DNA of 64,000 nucleotides from Gracilibacillus timonensis (GCF_900086715.1 NZ_FLKH01000010.1:124001-188000), one strand, 5' to 3'. Numbered from the stretch's first letter, positions 28,411 to 37,766 are shown. The notes: a model not told the origin generated them from the letters alone. Translations and numbers: made by a program.

Positions 28411-29232
28411 TTATTCTTTTACTGAACCTGATGTTAAACCAGATACAATTCGTTTCTGGAACATTAATACTAAGATGACAATTGGGATGGTTACAATAAC
28501 CGTTGCTGCGGAAATGTCTCCCCACGGTACCGAGTATTCACTTTGATACATGGAAATCCCAACTGGAATCGTTCTCCAATTATCATCACTATTGATAGTT
28601 AAGGCAAATAGATACTCATTCCAAGCCGCGATAAATACCAGAATCGCCGTTGTGAAAATACCTGGTGTTGCCAATGGAAAAATGATTTTGCGAAACGTTT
28701 GAAACGGGCTTGCCCCATCCAGTTTTGCCGATTCTTCCAATTCGAAAGGAATCTTCTGAAAGAAAGTGGATAAAATCCAAATCGATAACGGTAAACTGAT
28801 CGTTAAATATGGGATAATCAAACCGATATAACTGTTACGAAGTCCCAAATCCGTCACCAAATTAAAGATTGGTGAAATAATCGCAACTTGCGGAAACATA
28901 GAGGCAGCTAATACAACCCCTAAAAAGATTCCCTTTCCTTTAATCGGCAATCTAGTCACCGCATACGCAGCAAATGCCGCAAAACACACTGCCAAAAGCG
29001 TGGTTAAACTGGATACAACAAAACTGTTTAACATGTAGCGTAATAACGGCCGATTGGTTAACGCCGCCTGATAAGAATCTAACGTCGGATTGCTTGTAAA
29101 CCATTTAAATGATGTGAATATTTCGCCAACTGGTTTTATCGACGTTAAGAATACCCAGATAAAAGGGAACATTACCAGAAATACAAATATGACAAGGAAT
29201 ATATAAAATCCTATACCTGCACGTTTATTCAT
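28411..29232 (-). CDS. Carbohydrate ABC permease, MalG type
   Basis: Inner-membrane subunit of a sugar importer. The 273-residue protein has six hydrophobic segments and the EAA motif facing the ATPase (ELEESAKLDGASPFQTFRKI...P), and PFIWVFLTSIK at the N-terminus typical of MalG/CUT1. ATG follows AAGGAGGAG. It is 14 bases after the MalF-type gene. No ATPase gene is present; CUT1 systems often share a housekeeping ATPase (MsmX) encoded elsewhere. Confidence 0.9.
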   Translation of the reverse strand: MNKRAGIGFYIFLVIFVFLVMFPFIWVFLTSIKPVGEIFTSFKWFTSNPTLDSYQAALTNRPLLRYMLNSFVVSSLTTLLAVCFAAFAAYAVTRLPIKGKGIFLGVVLAASMFPQVAIISPIFNLVTDLGLRNSYIGLIIPYLTISLPLSIWILSTFFQKIPFELEESAKLDGASPFQTFRKIIFPLATPGIFTTAILVFIAAWNEYLFALTINSDDNWRTIPVGISMYQSEYSVPWGDISAATVIVTIPIVILVLMFQKRIVSGLTSGSVKE

Positions 29233-29246
29233 ATGCTTTCTCCTCC

Positions 29247-30560
29247 TTATTTCGTACGTCCTGCGAATAGATCTGAACCGATTAAGCGGACATAAATAAA
29301 GCTAATTAATGCTACAGACAAGAACACAATAACCGATAATACGGAACCTTCACCAAAGTTTTGTTGGGAGAACAAGGTAACATATGCGTATATCGAAATG
29401 GATTCGGTAGCATTTGCTGGTCCACCACCAGTCAGTACGTAGATAAGGTCGAACACACGGAAGGCATCTAATGTTCTAAACAACAACGCAACCAAAATAG
29501 ATGATTTTAATAAAGGTAACGTAATCTTAAAAAATTGTTGCAGTTTATTCGCACCATCTACATCACTTGCTTCATATAGTGACTTCGGAATCGTCTGTAA
29601 ACCTGCTAACAAGAGCAGCGCCATATACGGAGTGGTTTTCCACACATCGGCAAAGATGATCGAGAACATTCCACCACTTGAAGTCGATAACAGCCAGGAC
29701 GTATTTGGTATCAAATGGAGCTGTTCAAAGTAATGGGCAACGATACCTGTTTGTCCATCATAGAGAAAGCCCCACATCATGGCTGCAACCGCCGTTGGAA
29801 TCGCCCAAGGTATAAGTACAGACGCCCTGACAATCCCTCGCCCTGTAAAGGCACGATTGATTAACAAAGCAATTCCCAAGCCTAAGACAAGCTCAAACCC
29901 AACGGAAACAACCGTAAATAGTACTGTGTTCCAGAGAGATTGCCACATTCGTGCATCTTTGAAATACTTAATGTAATTCGACACACCAATAAAGTTGGAC
30001 TCTAAAATATCGCCACTAGTAGCCGATATCAAAGAACTCGCCTGTTCTAAACTTTGCGCCGATTCTTCATCACTTGCATTTTCTGACATCGCTTGCAAGT
30101 CTTCTGAAATACCTTCTAAAGCGGTTCGATAATCGGTGGCAAAATCACTATCGATCTCAGCATATTTCAAATCCTGATCTGAAATCGGTTCGTAATTCAT
30201 TAATTTCTCATCAATTTCTTCCATTTTAGTATTGATTTCGTCATCTGAAGCTAATTCTCCGTGATAACTTTCAATGGTTTCTCTCGCCTCTTGGATCGTC
30301 GCCAAAGCCTCACCATCTACACTACCTTCCAGATCACTCAGTTGACCATCAATATAAAAATAATTATCCACATAACTCTCTAAATCCATGTTGGCATCCA
30401 GCATACGTTGTGATCTGCTGGGATCATTCAATCGATAATCGAATAAACTATTATAAAAGGACTGAGCAACAGGCCATAAGGTAACGAGCACCACCAAAAT
30501 AATTGATGGTAATATCATCATATAACCTAGCTGCTTTTCGTTCAGCTGAAAATTTTTCAC
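29247..30560 (-). CDS. Carbohydrate ABC permease, MalF type, with a large extracytoplasmic insert
   Basis: The 437-residue protein is much longer than the usual ~300. After the first membrane helix (about residues 12-34) there is an insert of roughly 130 residues (about 50-185), rich in Asp, Glu, Ser and helix-formers, without hydrophobic segments; then the standard permease core with EAA motif (SLYEASDVDGANKLQQFFKITLP). E. coli MalF has a comparable P2 loop that contacts the binding protein; this one is unlike it in sequence. GTG start after GGAGGG. Confidence 0.87.
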   Translation of the reverse strand: MKNFQLNEKQLGYMMILPSIILVVLVTLWPVAQSFYNSLFDYRLNDPSRSQRMLDANMDLESYVDNYFYIDGQLSDLEGSVDGEALATIQEARETIESYHGELASDDEINTKMEEIDEKLMNYEPISDQDLKYAEIDSDFATDYRTALEGISEDLQAMSENASDEESAQSLEQASSLISATSGDILESNFIGVSNYIKYFKDARMWQSLWNTVLFTVVSVGFELVLGLGIALLINRAFTGRGIVRASVLIPWAIPTAVAAMMWGFLYDGQTGIVAHYFEQLHLIPNTSWLLSTSSGGMFSIIFADVWKTTPYMALLLLAGLQTIPKSLYEASDVDGANKLQQFFKITLPLLKSSILVALLFRTLDAFRVFDLIYVLTGGGPANATESISIYAYVTLFSQQNFGEGSVLSVIVFLSVALISFIYVRLIGSDLFAGRTK

Positions 30561-30616
30561 GTTTCTTTCCCTCCCTTTCTGCTAAGTACACCATCCAATG
30601 TATACTTAAAAGAAAA

Positions 30617-30648
30617 AGCAAGATGAGACCGAACGTACTCATCTTGCT
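30617..30648 (-). terminator. Hairpin between binding-protein and permease genes
   Basis: AGCAAGATGAG and CTCATCTTGCT are a perfect 11-bp stem followed on the minus strand by TTTTTCTTTT. Placed after the lipoprotein gene, it probably causes partial termination so that binding protein exceeds permease. Confidence 0.85.
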
Positions 30649-30666
30649 CGTCTCCGGTATCAAGCG

Positions 30667-31998
30667 TTATTCTGCCATAGCGTCTTCTATTTTTGTCTGC
30701 ATATTCTGTGCTGCTTGCTCGGCTGTTTGTTCGCCTGTTAACACGAGAGAAACTTCAATCTGAATAATATCAGAAATCTCTGGATAAATTGGTGATACCG
30801 GACGTGGTACAGCTTGACTTAGCCCTTCCACGAACTCAGGGTTTTGGAATAATGGAGCCGCCTCTTGTACTTCTGGATCATCATACAGTGATTCAATCGT
30901 TGGTGCATGGTTACCGACGATAGCACCTGTTTTCTGACCTGGTTCACCAGCTAAATATTTTACTAATTCCCAAGACTCTTCTGGATGTTCTGTATAACGA
31001 TTAATCATGGCCATCCAACCACCTAAAGCGGAAGCGCTTCCTTCATCTCCCGCAGGAAGAGGTGCAATATCTACATTATCAACTACTTCCGAACGCTCTT
31101 CATCACTAGAAGAAGATTGCATATATGGCCAGTTACGAGCAAATACGGAATCACCAGCAATCCAAGCATTCTCTGTTTCGATTTCTTGGAAGTTAAGAAT
31201 ATTTCCTGGAACAAAATCGGATTGAACAATCTCTGCTAATTTCTCTAAGCCCTTCACAGTCTCTGGACTATCTACTACTACCTCATCATTTTCATCAAGT
31301 ACAGCTCCACCATACGAAGCAATGATTTCGACGAAATTCGTTACTAAACCTTCATATTGATTGGCTTGTGTGATATAACCAAATTCTGTTCCACCTTCTC
31401 CTTGTAACTCACCAGCTTGTTCAATTAATTCATCCCAAGTCGTTGGTGGTGTATCGGTTACATCTGTACGATAGTAAAGGAAGGAAGCGTCAATGAATAA
31501 CGGTAACGCCCATTGTTTCCCATCAAAATTACCTGCTTGTATCGGACCATCAAAGTGAGCGTCTAAGTCATAGCCGTCTGCTTCAATAAAACGATCTAAT
31601 TCTAACGCATAGTTTGCTTGAGCAAATTCTGCTGGCCAAATTGAATCGCCATTAAACACGTCTATCTCCGAACTTTGTGAGCTAAACATCGTTACATATT
31701 GATCATGTTGTTGCCCTGTGTCTGATGGCATTTCGCGATAATCAACCGTGATGTTTGGGTTTAATTCCTCAAATTCTTCAATTTGAGCTTCTACTTTACC
31801 TGTTGTATCCACCCCTGTTGCATAAACAATGGTTACTTCTTCCCCTTCTTCAGCATCTCCACCTTCTTCTGAACCGCTTTCATTTTCATCAGAACCGGCA
31901 TTGTCTGATTCCGAACCGCTGTCTCCGCCACACGCAACAACGAATACAGCAAACAATACTAATAAACCTAATAAAAGCAACCTTTTCATCTGTATCAT
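30667..31998 (-). CDS. Carbohydrate-binding lipoprotein of the ABC importer (copy 1)
   Basis: The 443-residue protein has a lipoprotein signal (FAVFVVACGG, lipid Cys about residue 23), an acidic Ser/Glu/Gly linker, and a family 1 solute-binding fold opening VTIVYATGVDTTGKVEAQIEEFEE. About three quarters of its residues look identical to copy 2 just upstream. ATG follows AGGAGGGTCTGTT. It heads the permease genes. Substrate unknown; GH3 context suggests a beta-linked oligosaccharide. Confidence 0.9.
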   Translation of the reverse strand: MIQMKRLLLLGLLVLFAVFVVACGGDSGSESDNAGSDENESGSEEGGDAEEGEEVTIVYATGVDTTGKVEAQIEEFEELNPNITVDYREMPSDTGQQHDQYVTMFSSQSSEIDVFNGDSIWPAEFAQANYALELDRFIEADGYDLDAHFDGPIQAGNFDGKQWALPLFIDASFLYYRTDVTDTPPTTWDELIEQAGELQGEGGTEFGYITQANQYEGLVTNFVEIIASYGGAVLDENDEVVVDSPETVKGLEKLAEIVQSDFVPGNILNFQEIETENAWIAGDSVFARNWPYMQSSSSDEERSEVVDNVDIAPLPAGDEGSASALGGWMAMINRYTEHPEESWELVKYLAGEPGQKTGAIVGNHAPTIESLYDDPEVQEAAPLFQNPEFVEGLSQAVPRPVSPIYPEISDIIQIEVSLVLTGEQTAEQAAQNMQTKIEDAMAE

Positions 31999-32025
31999 AA
32001 CAGACCCTCCTATAACTTGTTATAA

Positions 32026-32060
32026 TGCAATCGATTGTCTTGTTTTTGTAATCGATTACA
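32026..32060 (-). promoter_or_regulatory. Two operator-like palindromes before binding-protein copy 1
   Basis: TGTAATCGATTACA (32047-32060) is a perfect 14-bp palindrome and also fits the CcpA cre consensus TGWAANCGNTNWCA. A weaker TGCAATCGATTGTC lies at 32026-32039, 21 bases away, about two helical turns. LacI-type binding is likely; which protein (local LacI or CcpA) is open. Confidence 0.65.
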
Positions 32061-32135
32061 TTTATTATATCAAACTTCCTTTATAAGTCAAACATTTTTT
32101 GAAATTTGTCTGTAATGAACCGTTTTTGCAGAAAA

Positions 32136-32167
32136 ATGGAGGCACATAGGTAGCCCTCTGCCTCCAT
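32136..32167 (-). terminator. Terminator of binding-protein copy 2
   Basis: ATGGAGGCA and TGCCTCCAT form a perfect 9-bp stem, then TTTTT on the minus strand. Confidence 0.85.
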
Positions 32168-32172
32168 CTATC

Positions 32173-33507
32173 TTACTCCATCATAGCTTCTTCAATTTTC
32201 GACTGCATATTCTCTGCTGCTTCCTCGGCTGTCTGTTCATCTGTAAAAACCCGTGAAACTTCAATTTGAATAATTTCAGAGATTTCTGGATAGATCGGTG
32301 ATACCGGGCGAGGTACAGCTGTTCTTAGTCCCTCAATAAAACTTGGATTTGAAAACAATGGGCCAGCCTCTTGAACCTCTGGATCATCATATATTGATTC
32401 CACAGTCGGTGCCCTCGCCCCTTCGACAGCGCCAATTTTTTGACCTTCTGCACTACTTAAAAATTTAACTAACTCCCATGATTCCTCTGGATGCTCAGAA
32501 TAACGATTAATCATCGCCATCCATCCACCTAACGCAGAGGCAGTACCTTCATCACCAGCAGGAATTGGTGCAATTTCTACATTACCTGCCACATCAGAAC
32601 GTTCCTCATCATTAGAAGAGGATTGCATATATGTCCAGTTACGGGCAAACACCGAATCGCCAGCAATCCAAGCATTTTCCGTTTCGATTTCTTTAAAATT
32701 CAATATATTCCCAGGAACAAAATCCGATTGGACAATCTCCGCTAATTTTTCAATACCTTTGATTGTCTCCGGACTATTGACCACGACATTGTTATTTTCA
32801 TCGATCACATTACCACCATAAGAAGCAATTATTTCAACAAAATTGGTGACAAGACCTTCATATTGTGAACCCTGCATTAAATAACCAAATTCTGTACCTC
32901 CTTCTCCTTGCAGCTGCTCCGATTGTTCTATTAATTCATCCCAGGTCTCTGGCGGTGTATCGGTGATATCCGTTCGGTAATAAAGGAAAGAGGCATTGAC
33001 ATACACCGGCAATGACCATTGTTTACCATCATAATTCCCCGCTTGAATCGGACCATTAAAATGAGCCTCCAAATCTATGCCATCAGCTTCAATAAAACGA
33101 TCTAGCTCCATCGCATAATTGGCTTGGGCAAATTCTGCCGACCAAATGACATCACCATTGAACACATCCACTTCATCACTTTGTGAACTAAACATGGTGA
33201 CATATTGATCATGCTGTTGTCCCGTATCGGCAGGCATTTCGCGATACTCCACGTTAATGTGAGGGTGCTCCTCCTCAAATACCTCAATCTGTCTTTGGGT
33301 AGCACCTGTCGTATCCACACCGGTTGCATAAACGATGGTAACTTCCTCTTCATTTTCTTCTGAAGCGCCTTCATTTTCTGCAGCATTATTTCCTTCATCA
33401 TCGCCACTTGCGCCATTTTCCGAACCACTGTCTCCGCTACAAGCAGCAATAAATAGTGCTAACAAAATAAGTAAAACGGATAACAAGCCTTTTTTAGTTG
33501 ATAACAT
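32173..33507 (-). CDS. Carbohydrate-binding lipoprotein (copy 2, tandem paralogue)
   Basis: The 444-residue protein is a close paralogue of copy 1: same lipoprotein pattern (LALFIAACSG), acidic linker, and nearly the same body (QQHDQYVTMFSSQS, VFNGD, ENAWIAGDSVFARNW). Differences gather in the linker and C-terminal third (AEGQKIGAVEGARAPT versus PGQKTGAIVGNHAPT). Start ATG 33507 after AAGGGGTGTG; the frame upstream to 33597 is not needed. It has its own operator and terminator, so the two copies can be expressed separately. Confidence 0.9.
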   Translation of the reverse strand: MLSTKKGLLSVLLILLALFIAACSGDSGSENGASGDDEGNNAAENEGASEENEEEVTIVYATGVDTTGATQRQIEVFEEEHPHINVEYREMPADTGQQHDQYVTMFSSQSDEVDVFNGDVIWSAEFAQANYAMELDRFIEADGIDLEAHFNGPIQAGNYDGKQWSLPVYVNASFLYYRTDITDTPPETWDELIEQSEQLQGEGGTEFGYLMQGSQYEGLVTNFVEIIASYGGNVIDENNNVVVNSPETIKGIEKLAEIVQSDFVPGNILNFKEIETENAWIAGDSVFARNWTYMQSSSNDEERSDVAGNVEIAPIPAGDEGTASALGGWMAMINRYSEHPEESWELVKFLSSAEGQKIGAVEGARAPTVESIYDDPEVQEAGPLFSNPSFIEGLRTAVPRPVSPIYPEISEIIQIEVSRVFTDEQTAEEAAENMQSKIEEAMME

Positions 33508-33544
33508 CGTTACACACCCCTTTTGTTTAGATAATCGCCACCAT

Positions 33545-33558
33545 TTGTAAACGATTTC
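33545..33558 (-). promoter_or_regulatory. cre/LacI-type operator before binding-protein copy 2
   Basis: TGTAAACGATTTCA matches the cre consensus TGWAANCGNTNWCA at every fixed position and resembles the 32047 palindrome. Confidence 0.55.
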
Positions 33559-33670
33559 ATTAAAATTATAACAGAAACACGCAGTACCTTCACCCATTTC
33601 CTAAAAAATAAATTTAATTAATGAAGTCGGTTTGGAAGGAACGGATGATGTGAGCTACTGTCACTCTCTG

Positions 33671-34654
33671 TCATGTGGACTCACGTATAATCAACTCATG
33701 TTCTAAAATAATATCTTCCACTTGTTTTCCTTGAATCTTCTTGATTAACATATCTACGGAGGCACACCCCATTTTGTACATTGGCTGTGAAACAGTTGTC
33801 AATGTTGGATATGTCATGTTGGTAAAATCAATCTTATCAAATCCTGCAATCGCTACCTCATCCGGCACACTAATCTCTTGCATATTTAATTCTTTTAAAG
33901 CACCAATCGCCAAAATATCGGATACGGCAAACACAGCAGAAAACGCTTTCTCTCTATTCAATAGAGAACGCATCGCTTGTTGCCCAGCTTCAAAGGTCAC
34001 ACTATCTGCGTAGTAGAACCAATCTTCCTCAACTGTTATGTGAAATTCTTCTAATGCACGAATAAATCCTTTTTTTCGATCCCTTGCATATAAGTAATGC
34101 TCTCCAACATTTACAAATGCAATACGCTGATGCCCTTGCTTCAATAAAAATTTTGTCATTTGATAAGCCGCTAATTCACTATCGATGGTGACATAAGACA
34201 GGCTTTGTTCCTTATCATATTCACTGCATTGCACAATCGGAAATTGCTCTGCCAAACTAGAAATGGTCTGACGATTAATCAGCGGATCCATAGTAATGGC
34301 CCCAGCCGCCTGCTGGTTTTTCAACAAATTGAAATAAACATCTTCTCGCTCTGAAGTGGTGTGCGTTTGACATACTAATATATGATAACCATAATTTAAA
34401 GCGGTTTCTTCAATTCCCTCAACTATTCTCAAATAGAAAGGATTCGATATCTTTGGCAATAAAACTAACAACATGCGACTTTCCGAATTTCGCAAATTTC
34501 TCCCTAAGATACTGGGTGAATAATCTAACACCTTCATCGCCTTATTCACTTTCTCTCGGGTTTTTTCTGCTACGGATGATGGTTTATTTAGTACTCGGGA
34601 CACCGTAGCCACGGATACTCCTGCCTTCTTGGCTACATCTTGAATCGTTGGCAT
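33671..34654 (-). CDS. LacI family transcriptional regulator
   Basis: The 327-residue repressor has the N-terminal helix-turn-helix PTIQDVAKKAGVSVATVSRVLN, hinge helix (SILGRNLRN), and a periplasmic-binding-like effector domain. Start ATG 34654 follows AAAGGAGGTAACAAA exactly; the six extra upstream residues are rejected. Placed at the head of the sugar-import cluster with palindromes before itself and both binding proteins, it is probably the local repressor, induced by an imported sugar. Confidence 0.9.
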   Translation of the reverse strand: MPTIQDVAKKAGVSVATVSRVLNKPSSVAEKTREKVNKAMKVLDYSPSILGRNLRNSESRMLLVLLPKISNPFYLRIVEGIEETALNYGYHILVCQTHTTSEREDVYFNLLKNQQAAGAITMDPLINRQTISSLAEQFPIVQCSEYDKEQSLSYVTIDSELAAYQMTKFLLKQGHQRIAFVNVGEHYLYARDRKKGFIRALEEFHITVEEDWFYYADSVTFEAGQQAMRSLLNREKAFSAVFAVSDILAIGALKELNMQEISVPDEVAIAGFDKIDFTNMTYPTLTTVSQPMYKMGCASVDMLIKKIQGKQVEDIILEHELIIREST

Positions 34655-34710
34655 TTTGTTACCTCCTTTCATTTTTTTCTGAATTTTGTTTGCTTTATTG
34701 CCTTTCTATT

Positions 34711-34734
34711 AACAATGTAATCCATTACATTGTG
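34711..34734 (-). promoter_or_regulatory. Palindromic operator before the LacI gene
   Basis: CAATGTAATCCATTACATTG (34713-34732) is a palindrome apart from its central CC. It shares the TGTAATC...ATTACA frame of the 32047 site but lacks the central CG of cre, so it favours the local regulator and autoregulation. Confidence 0.6.
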
Positions 34735-34970
34735 TTTACTATTATAATATAAAATATAATAAAAGCAATGGGGTGTGTCGTATAACAGGAGAATTGCACT
34801 ATATAAGTGGAATGAAGTAATTTCTCCTGGATCAACCTAGATATTATTAGGCAATAAAGCGAGCAGAGACTTGCTTATCACACGTTTTGTCACATTTATA
34901 CCTTCAACTTATATAGAAAGGTTTCAGTGCAAACTTTTGTTCAAGAGGCTCTATTAGCAAAACAAAACAC

Positions 34971-35122
34971 TTGATTTTACCTAGCAAAAACGTTATATTT
35001 AGAAACATCATTAATAGACAATTCTTATCTAGAGAGGTGGAGGGACTGGCCCTTGGAAGCCTCGGCAACAGCTCCAAGGAGTAATGTGCCAATTCCAGTA
35101 GCGATTATGCTAACAGATAAGA
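34971..35122 (+). promoter_or_regulatory. Promoter and SAM-I (S-box) riboswitch
   Basis: Promoter -35 TTGATT (34971) and -10 TATATT (34994), 17-bp spacer. The aptamer spans 35023-35122: P1 TCTTATCT / AGATAAGA, the S-box core AGAGAGGTGGAGGGACTGG, then GAAGCC..CGGCAACA and TGTGCCAATTCCAG. SAM stabilises P1. The P1 3' strand AAGAGG can otherwise pair with CCTCTT (35148-35153) in the terminator, giving the antiterminator. This is a transcriptional OFF switch for the two genes downstream. Confidence 0.93.
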
Positions 35123-35142
35123 GGAGCAGTGAATAAACACTT

Positions 35143-35176
35143 AAGGGCCTCTTCTTATGCAGAAAAGGCCCTTTTC
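35143..35176 (+). terminator. Riboswitch expression-platform terminator
   Basis: AAGGGCCT pairs with AGGCCCTT, then TTTCT. It lies 22 bases before the SDR start. Confidence 0.88.
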
Positions 35177-35197
35177 TAATGCAAGGGAGGATTTTTT

Positions 35198-35962
35198 ATG
35201 TTCACGATAGACCTTACAGATAAAGTGGCCGTTGTCACAGGCGGAGCAAATGGAATTGGAAAAGCCATCGTCGACGCCCTGCGTCATTCTCATGCAAAGG
35301 TGGCCGTTGTCGATCTACACCCCAGCGGCAGAAATACAGAAAGAGACTTATTTTATATCCAAGCAGATGTCTCCAATAAAGAGAATGTAGAAAAAATGAT
35401 GGAACAGGTCATCAACCGTTTTGGTAAAGTAGATATTCTTGTTAATAATGCTGGCATCTCAACGATGGATTATCTGGTCGATATCAAAGAAGAAGATTGG
35501 GACAAAACGATGGACGTCAATGCAAAAGGAGTCCAGTTATGCAGTCAGGTCATTGCCCAGCAAATGAAAAAACAAGGAACCAGCGGCAAAATGATACATA
35601 TTGCCTCACAAGCAGGTAAGAACGGCTATCGCTTAATGGGCTCTTACGTCGCTTCCAAACATGCTGTAATTGGCTTGACAAAGGTGATGGCCTTAGAACT
35701 TGCTCAGGATCAAATCAACGTAAATGCTGTCTGTCCCGGGATCATTGAAACCAGCATGAAACACCGGGAACGTGTCCTTGGTGGAAAGCTTCGAGGATTA
35801 GATGAGGAAGCAATTCGTCAAGAAGACGCTTCACAAGTACCACTCGGACGAACCGGAACTCCCGAAGATGTCGCTTATGTCGTGATGTTTCTTGCCTCCC
35901 CATTTTCCGATTATATGACAGGGCAGGCACTCAACATTACAGGCGGCATGACGATGAATTAA
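35198..35962 (+). CDS. Short-chain dehydrogenase/reductase under SAM control
   Basis: Classical SDR of 254 residues: cofactor motif TGGANGIGKAI (about residues 15-25), NNAG (about 85-88), catalytic Ser in HIASQAG, YxxxK as YVASKHAVIG, and PGIIET. D39 in VVDLHP indicates NAD preference. It resembles sorbitol/acetoin/3-oxoacyl-type reductases, so substrate is open. ATG follows AAGGGAGG. The SAM-I riboswitch upstream ties it to methionine or sulfur metabolism, which is unusual for this family. Confidence 0.87.
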   Translation: MFTIDLTDKVAVVTGGANGIGKAIVDALRHSHAKVAVVDLHPSGRNTERDLFYIQADVSNKENVEKMMEQVINRFGKVDILVNNAGISTMDYLVDIKEEDWDKTMDVNAKGVQLCSQVIAQQMKKQGTSGKMIHIASQAGKNGYRLMGSYVASKHAVIGLTKVMALELAQDQINVNAVCPGIIETSMKHRERVLGGKLRGLDEEAIRQEDASQVPLGRTGTPEDVAYVVMFLASPFSDYMTGQALNITGGMTMN

Positions 35963-35982
35963 CAGCACAGGAGGTCATTCAA

Positions 35983-37284
35983 ATGACACAGCAAGCAAAA
36001 GGGAACGCATATGCACTATTACCGTTACTTATCTTTATCATGTTATTTATTGGGACAGGTATCGTTACTAGAGACTTTTCCAGTATGCCGATTAATGTCG
36101 CGATCATCATTGCTTCAGCGGTAGCACTGGCCATGAACCGCAAGGAAAAATTAAGCAAGAAAATAGAAGTATTTACAAAAGGAGCCGGACACGAGAACAT
36201 TGTCTTAATGGTCATTATCTTCGTGCTTGCCGGAGCATTCTCAGAAGTGGCAAGCGGCATGGGAGCCGTTGATGCCACAGTAAATCTTGGATTATCTTTA
36301 CTGCCAGCTAACCTATTAATGATTGGTTTGTTCATCATCGGTTGTTTTATCTCCGTTACGATGGGAACTTCGATGGGAACCGTTGTGGCGCTTGTACCAA
36401 TTGGTATCGGAATTGCCGAACAGACCGATATTCCGATGGCACTAGCAATGGCTACCGTTCTGGGCGGGGCGATGTTTGGTGATAACCTGTCGATGATCTC
36501 AGACACAACCATTGCTGCTTCGCGAACACAAAATTCGGCTATGAGCGACAAATTTAAAACCAATTTTTTTATTGTATTGCCTGGTGCAATCGTCACCGCC
36601 GTTATTTTATGGGTAATTACTTCTGGAAGTCATGTCAATAACCTGGAGGATTACTCGTATAATTTTGTTAAAGTGCTTCCTTATCTCACCGTATTGATTG
36701 TTGCTATACTCGGTGTCAATGTATTGATTGTCCTGATAGGCGGAATTATTTTTGCCGGGGTGATTGGCTTAATTGACGGCTCCTATACGGGAACAACCCT
36801 GATCCAAGCCGCTTCGCAGGGAATCATCAATATGGAAGACATTGCGATCGTTGCCTTATTAATCGGCGGAATGATTGGAATTATTCAACACAATGGCGGG
36901 ATTACCTTCCTGCTGAATTTCGTTTCCAACAGAATACATTCCAAAAAAGGAGCCGAGTTCGGCATTGCCAGCCTGGTAAGTGTTGCCGATATTAGCACAG
37001 CCAATAACACGATTTCGATTATTATGACCGGACCACTTGCCAAAAATATTGCACAAGAATATCGCATTCAGCCAAGAAGGGCAGCCAGTTTACTGGATAT
37101 ATTCGCCGCCTGCTGGCAGGGAATTGTACCATATGGAGGCCAAATGCTTGCCATCGCCAGCCTGGCCTCTATCTCACCCTTACAGGTGATTCCTTATTCT
37201 TTTTATCCTATATTGCTTGGGGTATGCGGTATCGTAGCGATATTAACAGGATTTCCGCGAAGTTCGACTAGAAACAAAGCTTAA
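35983..37284 (+). CDS. NhaC-family transporter, possible methionine or related solute carrier
   Basis: The 433-residue protein has about ten to eleven membrane helices and the NhaC superfamily motifs TMGTSMGTVVALVPIG, GGAMFGDNLSMISDTT and SVADISTANNTISIIMTGPLAK. Some riboswitch-controlled NhaC-type carriers (MetT) are thought to take up methionine; the SAM riboswitch here supports a methionine-linked substrate over simple Na+/H+ exchange. It starts 20 bases after the SDR with AGGAGG, so one operon. Confidence 0.85.
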   Translation: MTQQAKGNAYALLPLLIFIMLFIGTGIVTRDFSSMPINVAIIIASAVALAMNRKEKLSKKIEVFTKGAGHENIVLMVIIFVLAGAFSEVASGMGAVDATVNLGLSLLPANLLMIGLFIIGCFISVTMGTSMGTVVALVPIGIGIAEQTDIPMALAMATVLGGAMFGDNLSMISDTTIAASRTQNSAMSDKFKTNFFIVLPGAIVTAVILWVITSGSHVNNLEDYSYNFVKVLPYLTVLIVAILGVNVLIVLIGGIIFAGVIGLIDGSYTGTTLIQAASQGIINMEDIAIVALLIGGMIGIIQHNGGITFLLNFVSNRIHSKKGAEFGIASLVSVADISTANNTISIIMTGPLAKNIAQEYRIQPRRAASLLDIFAACWQGIVPYGGQMLAIASLASISPLQVIPYSFYPILLGVCGIVAILTGFPRSSTRNKA

Positions 37285-37288
37285 TCAC

Positions 37289-37341
37289 AAAAGAGGTAAC
37301 AACATGCCACACACCACTGTAGCTGTTGTTACCTCTTTTTT
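37289..37341 (+). terminator. Terminator of the SAM-controlled operon
   Basis: AAAAGAGGTAACAACA and TGTTGTTACCTCTTTT are a perfect 16-bp stem around a 19-base loop, followed by TT. Confidence 0.93.
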
Positions 37342-37766
37342 CACTTTACTTTACCTGTTTATCACGAATATATGATACATGTTAAACGACTTGCTGATGC
37401 CACCACGAATCAGCAGGCTCATTTAACTATTCGCTTCTGTGTTTCATCTGCTTAAAATTCCTGCCTCCCATGTTAACAGAGGAGATTCTATCCCCACGAA
37501 CTACATCATCGGCGCTTTTTAAGCTTTTGTAGCAAACAGCTGGAAGTCCATCTTATGGAGAGCCAGAGATATTAGAGGCCGAATTTAAAGCAAATCATCG
37601 TTCATAAAATTCATCCTTTTTCCTTTAAGAAACTATTTTTCTGTTACGACAATCATATAATGAAAATGGCCAATTGTCAACAGCTAAATAGGAGAAATCT
37701 TCATTCTGTTTAGCTGTTTTATTCGCACCCTTTCATTATGCCTCTGGCTTTCATCGACTAGAAGTG
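37342..37766. other. Gene-free stretch with a hairpin
   Basis: No coding frame supported. AACAGCTAAA / TTTAGCTGTT with TTATT tail (37679-37724) is terminator-like but has no gene before it. The stretch runs directly into array 3. Confidence 0.45.

Noticed and set aside
35979-36596. 205-codon minus-strand frame inside the NhaC gene
   Set aside because: Complement of a membrane-protein gene with hydrophobic codons; no ribosome site.
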